Assembly: GCA_028023455.1 (NCBI GenBank)
Contig: JAQFVV010000564.1
Coordinates: 248,001-312,000, forward strand
DNA: 64,000 bases
Origin: Epiperipatus broadwayi
Lineage: Eukaryota; Onychophora; Udeonychophora; Euonychophora; Peripatidae
Reading direction: 5' to 3'
A program made the translations under genes and the position numbers. The notes under the pieces are model-generated. The model worked only from the letters and a program-made list of their open reading frames with translations. It made no database searches and was not told the DNA's origin. Shown in pieces: positions 34,239 to 45,020 of this stretch. Numbering within the stretch: the stretch's first letter is position 1; each line of letters opens with the position of its first letter.

Positions 34239-34841
34239 ATTACTTTTGATTTCTGCACTAGTAAATAAAATTGAATAGTATAAAATTTATTTAGTAACTT
34301 AAATTTAGTATTGTTTTCAATTTGCAATTTATTGTATATTCAATTTTATTTAATAACTTTTCAAAAAAAAAATTGTTTCAAAAATAAAATTATTGCATTC
34401 CATGACTTTGCAATTTATTATATTTTAAATAAAATGCAAATAATTTAAATCCTAATTTTAATTGTAAAGATATGCAATAATTGATTCATAAACAGATGAC
34501 AATTTAATCATGCATAAATAGTCAGTAATCATCTCAAACTTGAGATAGACGATTTACATTTGCAAAACACGTAAAATCTATCAAAATACATTGCTAGTAA
34601 TATTGAAATATTATATTGGAAGACATAAATGAGGCCTGTAATAATTTTTTTTTCTGGATATAAAAAAGATAAACAACTTTCTAATAACCCACTCCAGAGC
34701 AAAAGTCTCTTTAATAGCAACCAAAAATACAGTAATGAAGGAGAAGAAATTACTTACTAGGCATACTAGTATTATAATTTTTCTTCACTTGTTCTTTATG
34801 CATTGATTGTATATATCAATATAATAGCATTTAATATTAGT

Positions 34842-35248
34842 CAGTAAATGGATATATCAACTAGAGAATAGAACATGACTCTTATAAGCCTTAATACACC
34901 TAATAATAGCATTTAATACACTTCTCTTTATTCACTTTTTATAATGCAGTAAATTTTATTTATTCCTTGATAATATTTTCTTATAGTTTTGATGGACTAT
35001 CAGTTTTTCATCAAATCTTCTTTTAACTTACAAGAGCTTCTCTTAACTCTTCAAATTAGAGAGTTAAATAGAAGTTTCTGATGAAGATTGGTGTTCAGTC
35101 AAAACTGTAAGGAAATATTATCAAGGAATAAATAAAATTTACTGCATTGTAAAAAAGGAATAAAAAAAAGTGTATTAAATGCTATTATTAGCTATCTTAT
35201 GAGAGTCTTGTTCTGTCCTCTAGTTAATATATCCATTTACTGACTAAT
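34842..35248. repeat. H4 fold-back element with roughly 180-bp arms
   Basis: The ends are AGTCAGTAAATGGATATATC (left, from 34,842) and its complement (right, ending near 35,248). The arms continue inward through the ATAATAGCATTTAATACAC, GCAGTAAATTTTATTTATTCCTTGATAAT and TTTGATGG/CTGATGA regions. The centre lies near 35,040-35,050. The arms differ by many substitutions and small indels, so the element is old. Confidence 0.75.
35078..35116 (+). ncRNA. Possible hammerhead remnant, H4 family
   Basis: In the right arm, CTGATGA is followed by A, then GATT and AGTC around loop GGTGTTC (four stem II pairs including one wobble), then AAAACTGTA. GAAAC has become AAAAC. This could be a CpG-type change of an original TCGAAAC. 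The left arm (minus, about 34,990-35,025) shows the same layout with TTGATGA. Stem I is not clear. Confidence 0.3.
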
Positions 35249-36104
35249 TTTGAATCACAGGCTGGGTTGGCTGTTATTAGTAATAGACTAATCTATTTAG
35301 AAAGGCATAAATGAAATTTGCATTTTTTAAAATACATTGGACAATTCAAATAGATGATAGAAATAATTCAACATGTAACTAGAAATTAAAATGTTTTATT
35401 TCTTTAATGCCCATTCCTCACTCTTTTATTTATTTGTATTTTTAGTTTCTAGAGTAACCTCTTCTAGTTTTAAACACAATGTATTATCAAATTATTAGCA
35501 TAAAGGTATTCCATACCAAGAATTATATTCTGCTATATATTTGTAATGATTTTTCAGAGTCAGTTTTGGTCATCATTATTATTTATTTTTTTAACCAGTG
35601 TATTTTATCTTTTTTTTTTTCATTCCTCATATTTTATATTCCTTAAATTTTAAAATCCTAAATTTTTATTTAAGAACACCAAAAAAATATTCCTATCTAT
35701 AATGTTTGTAAATTACATCACATTTCACATAATCTTAAGGTTTTTCATGTTGACACAATTAAAATGTTAGTAATTCTATTATCCCTTGAAATTGAAAATG
35801 AATATTTTCAATTTATGCAAAATATCACTTGTGCTATTCTCTTTAGTGAGAGAAATTAATTCTAATTTTTTTCTCCCCTTCTTGTTCTAATACTGTGAAA
35901 ATAAATATTGATAAATAACGAATTTTTGAATAATTTATACTATTGTTTTTATATTAAAATGATTTATTAATAAAGAAAGAATGAAATTTTTCAAAGAATA
36001 AAGTGTTTTTTTTATTTTTTAAACACCACTTGCAATATATATATATTTGGTAACAAAAATGAAGTTGACAATTCTTTTAGAATTTTTTGCTTTTTCAATA
36101 TTAG
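35249..36104. other. AT-rich DNA, nothing recognised
   Basis: No repeat ends or coding signal. The region leads into a pyrimidine-rich tract near 36,085-36,104. Confidence 0.45.
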
Positions 36105-36236
36105 GCTGGATAATATTAAGAAAATCATTGACTTGAATATGGATGAATCAAAAGAAGTTATAATAGAAATGCATAAGAGAACTGACCCTAAAGTCCTTGA
36201 GGAAAATTCCATCCTAATATTTTGTATTGGAGAAGG
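36105..36236 (+). CDS. Candidate coding exon, unknown protein
   Basis: After a pyrimidine tract and TTAG (36,101-36,104) a 132-base stretch stays open in one frame and has far better coding balance than its surroundings. Residues run LDNIKKIIDLNMDESKE, then VIIEMHKRTDPKVLEE and a short hydrophobic end. It stops at a possible donor GG-GTAGCA at 36,237, which is weak. The phase at its end (two bases) would fit the exon at 45,704, which needs two bases from upstream. One in three random pairs would fit, so this is slim support. It could equally be a LINE or transposon fragment. No family recognised. Confidence 0.25.
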
Positions 36237-36344
36237 GTAGCAAATTAACAGAAAGTTTTCCCAGCAGCATTCATTGTAATCTTGCGAATTTTGTAATCAG
36301 TGTAATTTAATAATATTACAGAAATGTAAACAAATACCAAAATA

Positions 36345-36800
36345 AATAGAGGGATTTGAACTTAGGATTTTCAGTCTATATTCATCCTCCATTCCATCTC
36401 CAACAACCAATACACATGACTGCACTGGTATGAAAAAGATAAATGATCACCAGTATACATATTTTATGCTGAACTAGCACTTATTAGTTGGGCCAAATCA
36501 TAATCTCTCACACATATATACAATCAATTCTTGGTTTATATTAAGATAGCAATTTCTTAAACTTTAATGGACAGGCTTCAATCCCTTCATCCTTCCAGCA
36601 GTTTAACCATTTATTTCATTGAAAAATCAGTGATGGAATGCTCAAAGCCCTTGGTGGATTTGATATCGTAGTCACACCTATATAGACCTTATGTCAGTCT
36701 AATCCCTCATATTATTAGACCATTACATATCCATTTATATTAATAGAAGAGGAATGGCTGGACTTATACTATGATGTAATCTATTTCCAAGGCAATGTGT
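36345..36800 (-). repeat. H2 repeat, diverged subfamily copy
   Basis: Sister of the 31,640-32,050 copy, sharing AGAGGGATTTGAACTTAGG, CTTAAACTTTAATGGACAGG, GAATGCTCAAAGCCCTTGG and ATTAGACCATTACATATCC in that order. The ribozyme region lies at 36,447-36,494 on the minus strand. There the box is CTAATAA and GAAA is AAAA, so it is dead. Confidence 0.7.
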
Positions 36801-37190
36801 AATTAACTTATTCATTCAGTATATTGAATGTTTACTACAGTAAATAGGTTAAATCCCAAAATAGTTAGTTAATAATAAATAATACATTATTATATTAAAT
36901 TTTAATATTATTTTAAATCTAATCAGCCTTATCATTAATAAAAAAATAAACCATTATGATTTAAGAAAAAAATATTTGGCATTTCTTAATATATATATCT
37001 TAAGTAGAATGCAATATTTAAACCAGCAAGCATCACATGATCACATCTCCAATACTAGCACATAATTGTTTATAAACAAAGCAAAGCAGAACTCCATATA
37101 GTAGTGCCACCTGTGCTAAACAGAGTAATCAATGGATGCCAGAAGGCTTGTGCATAAAATCCCTATCTAATGCCTACTCATCCTCCAATA

Positions 37191-37234
37191 TCCCCAGACT
37201 AGTTTCTGGCTTGTGGCCTTCGTCAGCGAGGAGC
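37191..37234 (-). ncRNA. Type I hammerhead ribozyme candidate, H1 family, intact core (minus)
   Basis: On the minus strand: TCCTCG, CTGACGA (37,226-37,220), A-GGC-CACAA-GCC-A, GAAAC, TAGTC, TGGGGA. All strictly conserved hammerhead core positions are present. Stem I has six pairs with two wobbles. Stem II is GGC/GCC, compared with AGC/GCT elsewhere, which is a compensatory change. The outermost stem II position is an A-A mismatch. The predicted cut follows the C of TAGTC. Confidence 0.65.
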
Positions 37235-37753
37235 TTTGGATCTGAGAGCACTGCATCTAGATCTTAGGATCTAATGCAACCCTCTAGCAACCACCTTTTA
37301 TCTCTACTTAACTACAAAACTATGAGCATGAAATTGAAAACACAAAAAATATTTTCAATCTAAGCTCAATAGCTTATATAGTCATATGGGTCTGAACTCA
37401 GTTCAGCACCCATACATTTTGGTGTCTTTGGCTCTTTAACAACCATAGCCACCACTACTCTATTAGGCAGTATTGGAGATGTGATCATGTGATGCTTGCT
37501 GGTTTAACACCAATCCTGCCTAATAGGGTAGTGGTGGCTATGGTTGTTAAAGAGCCAAAGACACCAAAATGTATGGGTGCTGAACTGAGTTCAGACCCAT
37601 ATGACTATATAAGCTATTGAGCTTAGATTGAAAATATTTTTTGTGTTTTCAATTTCATGCTCATAGTTCTGCAGTTAAGTAGAGATAAAAGGTGGTTGCT
37701 AGAGTGTTGCATTAGATCCTAAGATCTAGATGCAGTGCTCTTAGATCCAAAGC

Positions 37754-37796
37754 TCTTCGCTGACGAAGGCCACAAGCCAGAAACTAGTCTGGGGAT
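37754..37796 (+). ncRNA. Type I hammerhead ribozyme candidate, H1 family, intact core (plus)
   Basis: TCTTCG (37,754-37,759), CTGACGA (37,760-37,766), A, GGC (37,768-37,770), loop CACAA, GCC (37,776-37,778), A, GAAAC (37,780-37,784), TAGTC (37,785-37,789), then TGGGGA. The predicted cut lies between 37,789 and 37,790. Stem I here has three G-U wobbles and is weaker than in the minus copy. Stem III, ACTAGT, is self-complementary and suits a dimeric fold. Confidence 0.65.
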
Positions 37797-38109
37797 ATTG
37801 GATGAGTAGGCATTAGATAGGGATTTTATGCACAAGCCTTCTGGCATCCATTGATTACTCTGTTAAGCACAGGTGGCACTCCTATATGGAGTTTTGCTTT
37901 GCTTTGTTTTTAACACATATTTAACATTATAATAAATGTTTGAGCATTGCTTTGGAAATAATTTTATAATAAAATCCTCATTATATACTTCATTATTTGT
38001 AAGTCAAGATCGATTGAAATGTATTATTTGAGCAAAACATAATCTCATTTATTACATCCTTCACAAGTCCTTCAGAGTAATATTGTTATATTTGAAGCAA
38101 GTGATTTTG

Positions 38110-39135
38110 TTAGACTACTATTATCTCATGTTTCAAAAATATAACTGAGGATTTTAACTCTAAGAATTTATGGAAAGGTAGAATATTGTATTAGTAAAGA
38201 ACAGTTTGGTTATCAGAGAGGAACAGTACAAGAGATGCTATTGGTGTTGTTAAAAAGGAGTATTTTTGAAAGAGAAGATTGATTTAGAATATGTATATTG
38301 GGCAAAGAATATGAATCAGACTAGAGAATAATAAGATTGAAGAAGCGAATATAGAAAGAGGAGTTAAACAAGGATGCTGTGTGTCACCTGTGCTTTTTTA
38401 TATTTATTTAGAAGACATATTGGATAAATATTTGGAATGTGGAAGAGCTAATATTGGAGGTAGAATAATGTAAAAGTTTCACAAATTATATAGTTCTTAT
38501 AGCAGAGGATGAAAAGAGTGCTTACAATATATTGAATAAATTGAGAAATGATATTATAGAATATTGGAATGAGTTTAATGTTGAGAAATCCAAGTCTTTA
38601 TGGATAAGAAGGAATACCAAGACTATAAGTTGAAATTCATAAATAATATAGTTCACGTAAATGGATATATATATATGTATGTATGGATAGTTAGTTGAGT
38701 GAGGATGGAAGTGAAAATGAAATTAAAAGAAGAATAGCATTGGCAAAGGAGGTATTTATTAAGAAAAAGAAAATTCTTTGAAGAGAGAATTAAAGAAAAA
38801 AATAATTAAATGCTTTGTATGGAGTGTACTTATGAAATATGAATAATCAGTAAAAAAAAAATTGGACCAGATTGGAAGCTTTTGAGATGTGTCATAGAAA
38901 AGGATGGAAAAAAAATAACTAGATGAATAAAATGACAAATGAGAAATTTGGAAAAAGTAAATGAAAAAGTTGAATTGATTGAGGAAATTAGAGAAAGAAA
39001 AATTGAATTGGGCATATATTAAGAAAGAATAGTTTAATGAAAAATGTTTAGGGGGGATGATGAATGGAAACAAGAAAAAAGGATGGAAAATATTGATCAT
39101 GCTGGATGATATAAGAAATGAAAAGTGATATGTGG
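38110..39135 (+). mobile_element. LINE RT and C-terminal region, RTE-like, decayed
   Basis: The plus strand shows EQFGYQRGT (about 38,198-38,225), GVKQGCCVSP (38,359-38,388), FTNYIVLIAEDE (38,477-38,512, in place of FADDIVLIA), then EFNVEKSKS for the IN..KTK block. LEAFEM lies at 38,872-38,890, followed by a NEKFGK and a final Lys/Arg-rich tail. These follow the order of a common RTE-like LINE. FADD has become FTNY, so the catalytic Asp pair is lost. Frameshifts are frequent. The 135-aa open frame on the minus strand at 38,759-39,166 is antisense to the tail. Confidence 0.7.
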
Positions 39136-39620
39136 AATTGAAGATCTGGGCTATAAAGAGAAACATGAATTTACAGTGTGATTACTCCCTGGACCCATCT
39201 TTAAGATGGAATACTGTTGATGATAATATTTTACATTATGATTTTTTTATACTATTTTTATTTCTTTATTTTTTGTTTATAATTGGCTATGTGGCTATTT
39301 ATGAAGAAATAAATTTAAATTTATTGACATATCACAAATTTTAATTACTTTTTTAATTAAAGATGTTTTTTTTTTAAAAAAAAAAATTAAATGATTTATT
39401 TAAATTTAATAATAATTTATTTTTAAAAAAAAGAACAAAGTAAGTAATTACAACCACTTTATTATTAATATTGCAGTTTAAAAAATTTAAATGTGAACCA
39501 AGTATAATTTTTTTTATTTTTATAATTAATAACATTTTTTTAAAAGTATATTCATATCACCATCAATTACTGGTAATTATATGAAATAATATTCTATTTA
39601 CACATATAGTAGTATTAAAA
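39136..39620. other. AT-rich DNA, nothing recognised
   Basis: Long A/T runs between a LINE end and the next H1 copy. It may include the LINE 3' tail. Confidence 0.4.
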
Positions 39621-39621
39621 T

Positions 39622-39955
39622 AAGCAAAACTCTCCATACACTAGTGCCACTCAGTGCAAGCCAGAGTAATTAGTGGATGCAAGAACGTTTGTGCATAAAA
39701 TCCCTATCTAGTGCTTACTCAAACAATAACCCCAAACTAGTTTCTAGCTCATGGCTTTTATCAGTGTGGAACCTTGGATCTGAGAGCACCACCTAGATCT
39801 TAGGATCTAATGCAATCCTCCAGCAGCCACCTTTTATCTCTACTTAACTACAAAACTATGAGTCTGAAATTGAAAACACAATAATATTTTCAATCCAAGC
39901 TTGAGCATGCATAAGAAATGGTGATCATGTGATGTTTAGTGGTTTAATGCAGTAG
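39622..39955 (-). repeat. H1 ribozyme repeat, single minus-oriented copy
   Basis: Standard H1 blocks appear in minus orientation: the CAGTGCAAGCCAGAGTAAT end, GCATAAAATCCCTATC, the ribozyme region (39,730-39,770), and CCACCTTTTATCTCTACTTAAC. Near 39,905 it switches to a plus-oriented tail (AAATGGTGATCATGTGATG), so it too is joined head to head. The ribozyme has CTGATAA, GAAAC and TAGTT, so two core or cut-site changes. Confidence 0.7.
39730..39770 (-). ncRNA. Decayed hammerhead ribozyme, H1 family
   Basis: Minus strand: TCCACA, CTGATAA (G8 changed to A), A-AGC-CATGA-GCT-A, GAAAC, TAGTT, TGGGG. The stem II pairs are kept although the loop differs, while stem I has lost pairs. Probably inactive. 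Confidence 0.4.
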
Positions 39956-40029
39956 TTTTGTCATTATAATCCCCAAAGAAGAAAAGGTTAGAAAGAAAAC
40001 AAAAAGTTAAAGGCTAAAGTTACATGCCT

Positions 40030-41450
40030 AAACAAATTCTAATACATCCACATAGTCACATGCTGTTTCTTAATTTGTTTGTTTAATATTTTGGGTGCTG
40101 TCTTTTATCTGCAGCAACTTTTCTGACATTTCAACATCTGATCTAATTGTAATTCGCAATTGTATTATATCCTCAGCCATATATTTCCAGTGAAAACATT
40201 CAATATCATAGTCCTGTAGAATATCTTTGGGAATATCTTTTTAATGTAATTGAAGTGTGCCTATCCCATGAAAACCATATCATGTCCAAGTTTATCATAA
40301 AATACTTTTGTTTAGAAAGATTATTAATTTTATTCGTTTTCTCATTTTAATAAGAGTAATTTGCGTAGAATAGTATATTCATTATCATTTACATCATATT
40401 GTAGAATTGGTTTTATGCTTTTGCAATCATATTTTAAAATAATCACCTTTAAATGATTTCTTTTTTTAATGCTAAGAAAATTATATCAATAAGGTGTTCA
40501 TACCTCACTAAAAATGTCAGATCAAGAGTCCTGCTGTTACTTAATTTAATTGAAGTAGTAATATCACTATACTGAAATGCCATATCTTTTAGCTAATTAA
40601 TGGAACAGAAACACATTAAAATCTGGGTCACATCTCAACTTTTATGTCTACCTCTTATCTTTAAAAAAGCTATCAATATATTTAAATTGACTTTCATTTT
40701 TAAATCAATAACTAACTATTCTTGCTTAAAACTTGAAGATTTTTTTAACCATCAAGATTATCCTTTGAGTTGGAGAAGGTTGTAAAATCATCAGCATATT
40801 ACAAATTTAGAAACTAAAAAGATAAAAGTCTTATCTTTATTTTTATCAGTTCAAAAATTAAAACTCTGCTATTGAGTCTACACCACATCTCAATACCTTC
40901 ATGAAAATATCTATAATTTTTTTCAAAGACTATTTTCATAAATAAGCTAAAACGCTAGATTTTATTCTAAATCTTTTTTTATTTTTATTAACAGTAATAT
41001 TTTTCTTTTCAACCATCATGTTGAAACTGACATATTTCAAACAAGTGCCTGAAACATTTTAAATTAAATTAATGAGTGCCTAGATCAAATCAACAAAAAA
41101 CAATGCATAAATCTTTCATTTACCTGGAAGCAACAAAAAACATTGTGTTTTTTGATTTTTCTAAAATCACACTGAAACTCTTGCAACCATTCATTTATGA
41201 CTAGAACAAATTTTTTGAGATGATTTTTTGTTATTGTGGCCAACAATGTTTACTGTATTTTTATTTTAAACTTGTATTAACTGGAACAACAAAATCCTGA
41301 TGTTTTAAAAATTTTCCAAGTATTCCATCAGGTCTTACAGCCTTTTTTGTAAAATTTTAAAATTGTAAAGAGCTCTTAGTTTTGTCAAACGGCACATCAC
41401 TGTTCAAATCTAAATGAGAATTTAGGATGGATATATCATTAAAAGCAGCC
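40030..41450 (-). mobile_element. LINE RT region on minus strand with YADD, decayed
   Basis: Minus-strand frames show RPDGI (41,336-41,321), the block just upstream of the RT fingers. YADDFTTFSNSKDNL follows (about 40,799-40,755), the intact catalytic YADD motif. At the lower end, near 40,270-40,240, a GFHGIGT stretch stands for the tail block. Many stops separate these. The plus-strand open frame at 40,600-40,785 is antisense. Confidence 0.6.
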
Positions 41451-41639
41451 TTTGAAATCTTATATATAACTACTCAAAAATGAATAAAATATTTTCATCT
41501 ATTTAAAATATAATCATCATATAAAAGTGATATTTACTGTAGTAGCATTATATATTTTTCAGGTTCAAATGTTAGTTTCAATTGATTTTGATAGGAAAGT
41601 TATTTTAGCAATAAGAATAAAGATTGCACTCTTATTAAA

Positions 41640-43130
41640 AAGATGAAAGATATACTATGTGGGAAAGTGCTTCACAAAAAAACTATATAGTTAAAAAGAA
41701 CTAGAAAACAAAGTAAACTATACAATTATGGCAACATCTTTTGAAATGTGCAAGTTTTAAATGGAGTTGTGAAACATGCAGTTTAATCTATGGAGAATGA
41801 AAAACCTAAGAAATGATGGAATAAATGTAGATATTCTAAAAGAAACAGGAAATAAAAAAAATGTTATCAAAGCCATATACAAAATATCTAAATGATAATG
41901 GCAAAATTATAAAAACTAAATGTATAAATGACATGAATATACCGGATGACTGGAAGAACACAATAGTGATACTTAAGGAAAATGAAAAAATATATTAGAA
42001 ATTATTATATATATTAGTCAGATTTCAGTTTTATATAAGATCTTTATTATGTTCAGTACAATTTTTTACTGCAAATTTTGATCCAAATCATCCAAAAGTA
42101 TTATTTAATAGAAGTTATAAAAAGAATCTTATGAAAAAGTCTTTTAATTTTTATAAACATTTCTGGTGGGATTAAAATTTTGAAATATCATGACAGATAC
42201 AGATTATAATCAAAATGCAGCAGTAGTGATGTAATTATACATAATACTAAGAAATCTAGCATTAGAGTAAAAGTAAATAGAGATTATTTAATTTATCTAG
42301 ATTTTATAGATGATCTAATTATTTTTAAAAATAATATTGAGAATTTCAGGAAAATATTTAAACAACATTGGATGAAAGCAAAAAAGTAAAGATAAATTCG
42401 TCAAAGTCATATCTAATATTTTTTCAAAAAATGAGAAAATAAAAATAGACAATAATAATTTACATGTTAACAACTATAATCACCTTAGTCATAGTATTTT
42501 TACAAATGATAATATATTACATGAACTTAGCTATAGAATTAAAATTTCATGGAGTGATTTTGGATAAAAATAATTTTATATTAAATAGAAATATGGGTAT
42601 AGGCTTAAAAAAGATATTAATAAATATGTTTAATCTGTATTCATGCATAAGTCTGAGATTTGGATATTAGTAGGAGGGGATGGTTGGTTTTTTTAGGGAG
42701 GGTGGTTGATAAATTTTTATTTTTAACTTTAAAAAAAATTTATAAAAAATACAGGTTATTATTTGGGGTTGGGATTAGTATTAGAGAACATAGTCTATGG
42801 ATCTCATAGCTAAGAATGATGAGATATATGTTGGCATTAGCAAAGAAGAATTAAAAGTACATGGGTAAAAGAACAAATAAATATCACTGAAATCATTGGA
42901 GGAATTTAATTGTTCTATAGAGCTTTCTAGAAGGAATGATGATAGATAATTGAAGTTCTAAGTTAAATCCCTACAGATTATGAAAGACCATATGTGAAAT
43001 GTAGATTAATATGGATAATTTATTGGAATGATATGAAGAAGAGATGCTCTGAATAGGAAAAAGTGGATTTAATTCAGAGAAGCATTCATCCTGCAATTAA
43101 TAATGATGGGATAATTTGGTGGGATTTTAA
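41640..43130 (+). mobile_element. LINE RT and tail, decayed
   Basis: Plus-strand frames give IPDDWKN (41,938-41,957), the WK block before NYRP. YLDFIDDLIIF follows at 42,291-42,326, the YADD motif with A changed to I. INSSKSYLIFFQK and a stretch ending NNYNHL (about 42,390-42,485) match the INxxKT... and post-palm blocks. Near 43,050 a KWI(stop)FRE-like stretch may be the far C terminus. It lies head to head with the preceding minus-strand LINE. Frameshifted and dead. Confidence 0.6.
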
Positions 43131-44164
43131 AAAAAAATTAAATATAATTATCTGACTGAAATTTTATTATTATTAATTTTTAAATCAGGATTGCTAAATT
43201 TTAGATTAGATGCTAAATGAGTTACAGTTTTGAGATTTTTTTTTTTATAAATATTTTTAAATACTTTCTTTTTGAAAGTAAATAAACTAGTAAAATGTTT
43301 TTATATATAATCTTCTGATATAATTATTAAAACAAAAAAGAAAAAAATGCTTATAAAAATTATTATAGTAGATCTTTACTTATTTGGACTAATTGGGATC
43401 AAGATTTGTGCCATTAATCAAATAATTTGGATAATCAAATATTCATAAGAATACTTAGTTTATATGAAACAAAGTTTAATTATGCCTATAATTACATATT
43501 CCTACTTAAGATTTTTAAAATACGAAATATAATTGGTTTAGAAAATTGTTTATAAATAATAATTAAAACATTTTGAAAAAATAACATATAATGTGCTGTT
43601 TTTATTTGAATTTGTTTAATGTGATTTCAACTATTAAGAATGATTTGTTATTTTTAAGATGTTATTATAGTTGTAAATTGAAGGGCAATTACAAATGTTA
43701 AGAGTTTTACTTTCAAGTTTACAATTTCATGTTGAACATTATTTTCAAATTGATTCAAGAACAACTTTCAAGGATCTAAATAATGTATTGTTGAAAAATC
43801 ATTACAAAAATTCAGGTCTTATTAATAAACACTGAACTGACAATGATTTTTACATTGATATGATAACTACAGTCAATACTTAAAAATATAGTGAAATAAC
43901 TTATAAAAATAAAACAGAAGTAACATTTAGTGGACTTTGCAGCTAGAAGCTAGGTTACAATTAATAAATGATACTAAAGTAAAGCTGCTTATAAGTAGCC
44001 TACTGCAGGTTTAAAGTCTTACCCAGTTGCTAATTGGTATGGTTTTGAGCAGTTTTAGCAACAAAGGTTTATCCTCTAGCTAATAATATTTAAGATATTC
44101 ATACATTAACCAATAGTATTGTATAGTTAGCTGGCCATCTGAAAAAAAAAAAGAATTATAATTA
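43131..44164. other. AT-rich DNA, nothing recognised
   Basis: No coding signal or clear repeat ends. Confidence 0.5.
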
Positions 44165-44456
44165 GACCCTAATCAACTGAGCTTTGACAAAATGGTGTCT
44201 TAAAATTGGATATTCAAGAATCTAAAACTGTAAGTTCAATTCCTATACTAATATTGTGACTGATCACGTAGTAATACCTGAAGAAGAGTGGAGAATCTAC
44301 TCAAAATGTATAATTACTAAGCTGTGTTGTCTATTTTTATGTGTTTGTATTTGAAAAGCTTAAATAAAGTTTAAAATTTTCTATACATTTTCGACATTTA
44401 ATGATAGATGATGGAAATAGTCCAACATATTATCACATGATTATTGTATATTGGCA
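44165..44456 (+). repeat. H3 repeat, single-arm copy
   Basis: Matches the right arm of the fold-back at 21.7-22.2 kb: GGTGTCTTAAAATTGGATATTC, then CCTGAAGAAGAGTGGAG, TTAAATAAAGTTTAAAATTTTC, ATTTAATGATAGATGATGG, and ends near AACATATTATCACATG. There is no inverted partner on the left, so this may be the basic unit (about 290 bp). The hammerhead-like part reads CTGAAGA ... CTCAAAATGTA and is degraded. Confidence 0.75.
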
Positions 44457-44921
44457 AAAGTTATCTATTTGAAATACAATACAAAACAAGCTTAGTAGAA
44501 AAGTATATAAAAATTGGAAATCGATTGTGATATTTATATATAATGCAGAATTTAACAAGAATTATGGAACAAATAAATAACTGAACAAAGTAAAGAATTC
44601 CCAGTACTCATTTAAGCTGAGTTAAAAAGAAAAAAAAAGATACAGCCTTTAAATGGCTCCACAAAGCAAAGATCTTGCAATAACGTCACATGAAAGCAGT
44701 GAAAAGAAAAGTTATCAGACTAGCTAGTTGCCTCACTGATGAAAAGTGAGCATTCTGCAATTTTACTTTATCCCCTACTTATTGATGAATATTTATTAAC
44801 TGTTTGGCTTGTCTATTGGAAGGAATTTAAGACAAGGCAGTTAAAAATAGGATCTATGCGGGTGTGTTTGTATGCATGTATGCTAAAGCTGTCCGATCAA
44901 TAAGCTAATTTATGGTATATC

Positions 44922-45020
44922 CTGACCGGTTTGGTTGAGATGTCTAGAGTGTCCAACTTGGGATCAGGAGGTTCCAGGATTGATTCTGTCACTACGACTT
45001 CTTATGAACAACCATTAGTT
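44922..45020 (+). mobile_element. tRNA-derived SINE, a second family
   Basis: GGTTTGGTTGAGATG resembles an A box. GTCCAACTTGGGATCAGGAGG has the layout of an anticodon arm (loop CTTGGGA). GGATTGATTCTG stands for the B box GGTTCGANTCC, and a CACTACGACTT end follows. The layout recalls a tRNA-Arg-type or tRNA-Pro-type head. A T run near 45,020 follows, but there is no A tail on this strand and no target-site duplication. It is distinct from the tRNA-Val-like SINEs at 24.8, 32.2 and 53.1 kb. Confidence 0.5.

Larger units (their letters stand above)
37021..37915. repeat. H1 ribozyme repeat, large high-identity fold-back
   Basis: A minus-oriented monomer (37,074-37,470) and a plus-oriented monomer (37,500-37,915) form an inverted repeat with arms of about 400 bp that look nearly identical. 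This is the best-preserved H1 pair in the window. The outer ends are AAACAAAGCAAAGCAG (37,074) and its complement. The centre (37,470-37,500) holds GAGATGTGATCATGTGATG, and the same block appears inverted at 37,021-37,057, just outside the left arm. The left side therefore continues into the next monomer's tail. The likely unit is the same roughly 440-nt monomer as at 10 kb. Confidence 0.85.

Noticed and set aside
38759-39166. 135-aa open frame on the minus strand
   Set aside because: It is antisense to a LINE C-terminal tail with recognisable motifs on the + strand, and its Phe/Ser-rich composition comes from purine-rich LINE sequence.
44736-44760. CACTGATGAAAAGTGAG as a ribozyme core
   Set aside because: It is a small hairpin without a separate GAAA box or cut site.
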